This document shows, in pieces, positions 63,309 to 64,000 of a stretch of DNA of 64,000 bases (the stretch's first letter is position 1; each line of letters begins with the position of its first letter). The notes beneath the pieces were generated by a model that was given only the letters and a program-made list of their open reading frames with translations, was not told the DNA's origin and made no database searches. This DNA comes from JBDGYW01 sp964580055 (lineage in GTDB: Bacteria > Gemmatimonadota > Gemmatimonadetes > Gemmatimonadales > GWC2-71-9), in NCBI GenBank assembly GCA_964580055.1, contig CAZOJI010000015.1, positions 20,371 through 84,370 of the forward strand, written 5' to 3'. The position numbers and the translations under genes are program-made.

Positions 63309-63749
63309 ATGAACGACAGGAGCAAGAAGAGTGGGGTGAGGTTCGACGGCACGATGGACCTGCGCAAGGTCATCGATCAGCTGGACAAGATCTTGGACGG
63401 GCTGAAAGCCGGCACACTGCATCTCCAGCGCGGCGACGACGACTTGACTCTCAAGCCTGGGAAGGGTCCGGCTTACCTGGGCGTCGAGGCCAAGCAAGGG
63501 ACCGACAAGGAATCGCTGACCGTCAAGCTCAAGTGGCGTCGCGCATCCGCAATGCCGGCCCAGGAGCCTGAGCCGCTCAAGATCTCTTCGAAGGAGCCGC
63601 CGGCACCGAAGTCACAACCCGCGGCCGAGAAGAAATCCGCGGCCGAGAGGAAGCCCACAGCGGAGAAGAAGCCCGCGGCGAGCGCGAAGAAGACGTCAAA
63701 AGGGGCCACCAAGAAGACTGTGAAGAAGACAGCGGTGACGGGAGGCTAG
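63309..63749 (+). CDS. amphi-Trp domain protein 2 with lysine/alanine-rich tail
   Basis: A 146-residue protein starting at ATG 63309, with AAGGAG 7 nt upstream; an alternative ATG at 63210 overlaps the CofD-like stop. Residues ~10-80 resemble the amphi-Trp domain (LDGLKAGTLHLQRGDDDL, then AYLGVEAKQG and SLTVKLKWRR). The last ~60 residues are low-complexity, repeating AEKK/AERK/ATKK units with proline, like histone H1 or bacterial HU tails, and probably bind a polyanion such as DNA, RNA or polyphosphate (inference). It closes the operon. Confidence 0.75.
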   Translation: MNDRSKKSGVRFDGTMDLRKVIDQLDKILDGLKAGTLHLQRGDDDLTLKPGKGPAYLGVEAKQGTDKESLTVKLKWRRASAMPAQEPEPLKISSKEPPAPKSQPAAEKKSAAERKPTAEKKPAASAKKTSKGATKKTVKKTAVTGG

Positions 63750-64000
63750 CGGCGGTCTCTCGAATCAGGCGGACTCCTGCGCTCAAACTGTGTGCAGACC
63801 GCCACTGCATCGGGAGTTTTGCGCTGAGGTGCTGCCATCAACAACTGTACGACTCCTTTTCCGCATTGCGTTCGAAGATTGATGGAGCCGTAGCCGTCGG
63901 TGGTGCAGTTGAATTACGTGGCGGCAGAGCCTGTCATCCGACTTGTACCGAGCGAAGGCGCTGTGTCTGAAGTTTGGTTGAATTGGCTTGGGTCGGATCC
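63750..64000. other. end of window, no gene recognised
   Basis: 251 bp after the last amphi-Trp gene. No terminator hairpin, RNA gene or open frame with support was found. Confidence 0.5.

Overview
The window reads as a contig from an uncultured Gram-negative bacterium. Outer-membrane functions are plentiful: a TonB receptor, TolC, RND pumps, porin remains and Tat- or lipoprotein-type exported proteins. Two 100-N scaffold gaps (4438-4537 and 37733-37832) suggest a draft or metagenome assembly. An RCC1-repeat lipoprotein, several Tat-exported redox enzymes, and TAXI-TRAP and DUF1846 genes would fit Gemmatimonadota or a neighbouring phylum, but this is an impression and not a phylogenetic result. 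No rRNA, tRNA, CRISPR array, insertion sequence or prophage was recognised.

Layout. 1-12.9 kb: end of an RND pump, a two-gene PLP-enzyme (sulfur amino acid) operon, a gapped creatinase-like protein, typA-chaN, a deacetylase-like lipoprotein and a TAXI-TRAP importer. 13.3-20.8 kb: a chalcone-isomerase-like protein, a TonB receptor, a PAS-only protein, a DUF1846 gene followed by a small cysteine protein, and a DUF6599 protein. 20.8-26.7 kb: an extracytoplasmic redox island made of two Tat-exported aldo/keto reductases with iron-sulfur tails, divergent from a DUF362 / NapH-like / NapG-like operon. 26.7-40.5 kb: glycolysis genes (two paralogous 6-phosphofructokinases flanking a divergent phosphoglycerate kinase, then a class II aldolase), interspersed with a cysteine-rich lipoprotein, a 1,892-residue Ig-like/RCC1 lipoprotein and a third iron-sulfur aldo/keto reductase. 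40.7-47.1 kb: a TetR-TolC-adaptor-RND operon. 47.2-54.1 kb: an HDOD-histidine kinase next to a REC-kinase-REC-PilZ protein, and a membrane spermidine-synthase-like protein.

The most interesting part is 54.3-63.8 kb. A tight seven-gene operon (56875-63749) encodes a PHP-like hydrolase, an amphi-Trp protein, a PhoU-aminoglycoside-phosphotransferase-like fusion, a RimK-like ATP-grasp ligase, an HPr-kinase-like P-loop kinase, a CofD-like transferase and a second amphi-Trp protein with a histone-H1-like tail. Four of these types match what protein-family databases call the GAK system, which to my knowledge has no experimentally established function. On the opposite strand just upstream lie a stand-alone PhoU protein and the broken remains of a phosphate-selective-type porin, so the setting points to phosphate or phosphoryl-group physiology.

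Starts were re-chosen in many genes where a Shine-Dalgarno sequence, stop-start overlap or signal peptide supports an internal codon. Function calls rest on recognised motifs and remembered family signatures; no database search was possible.
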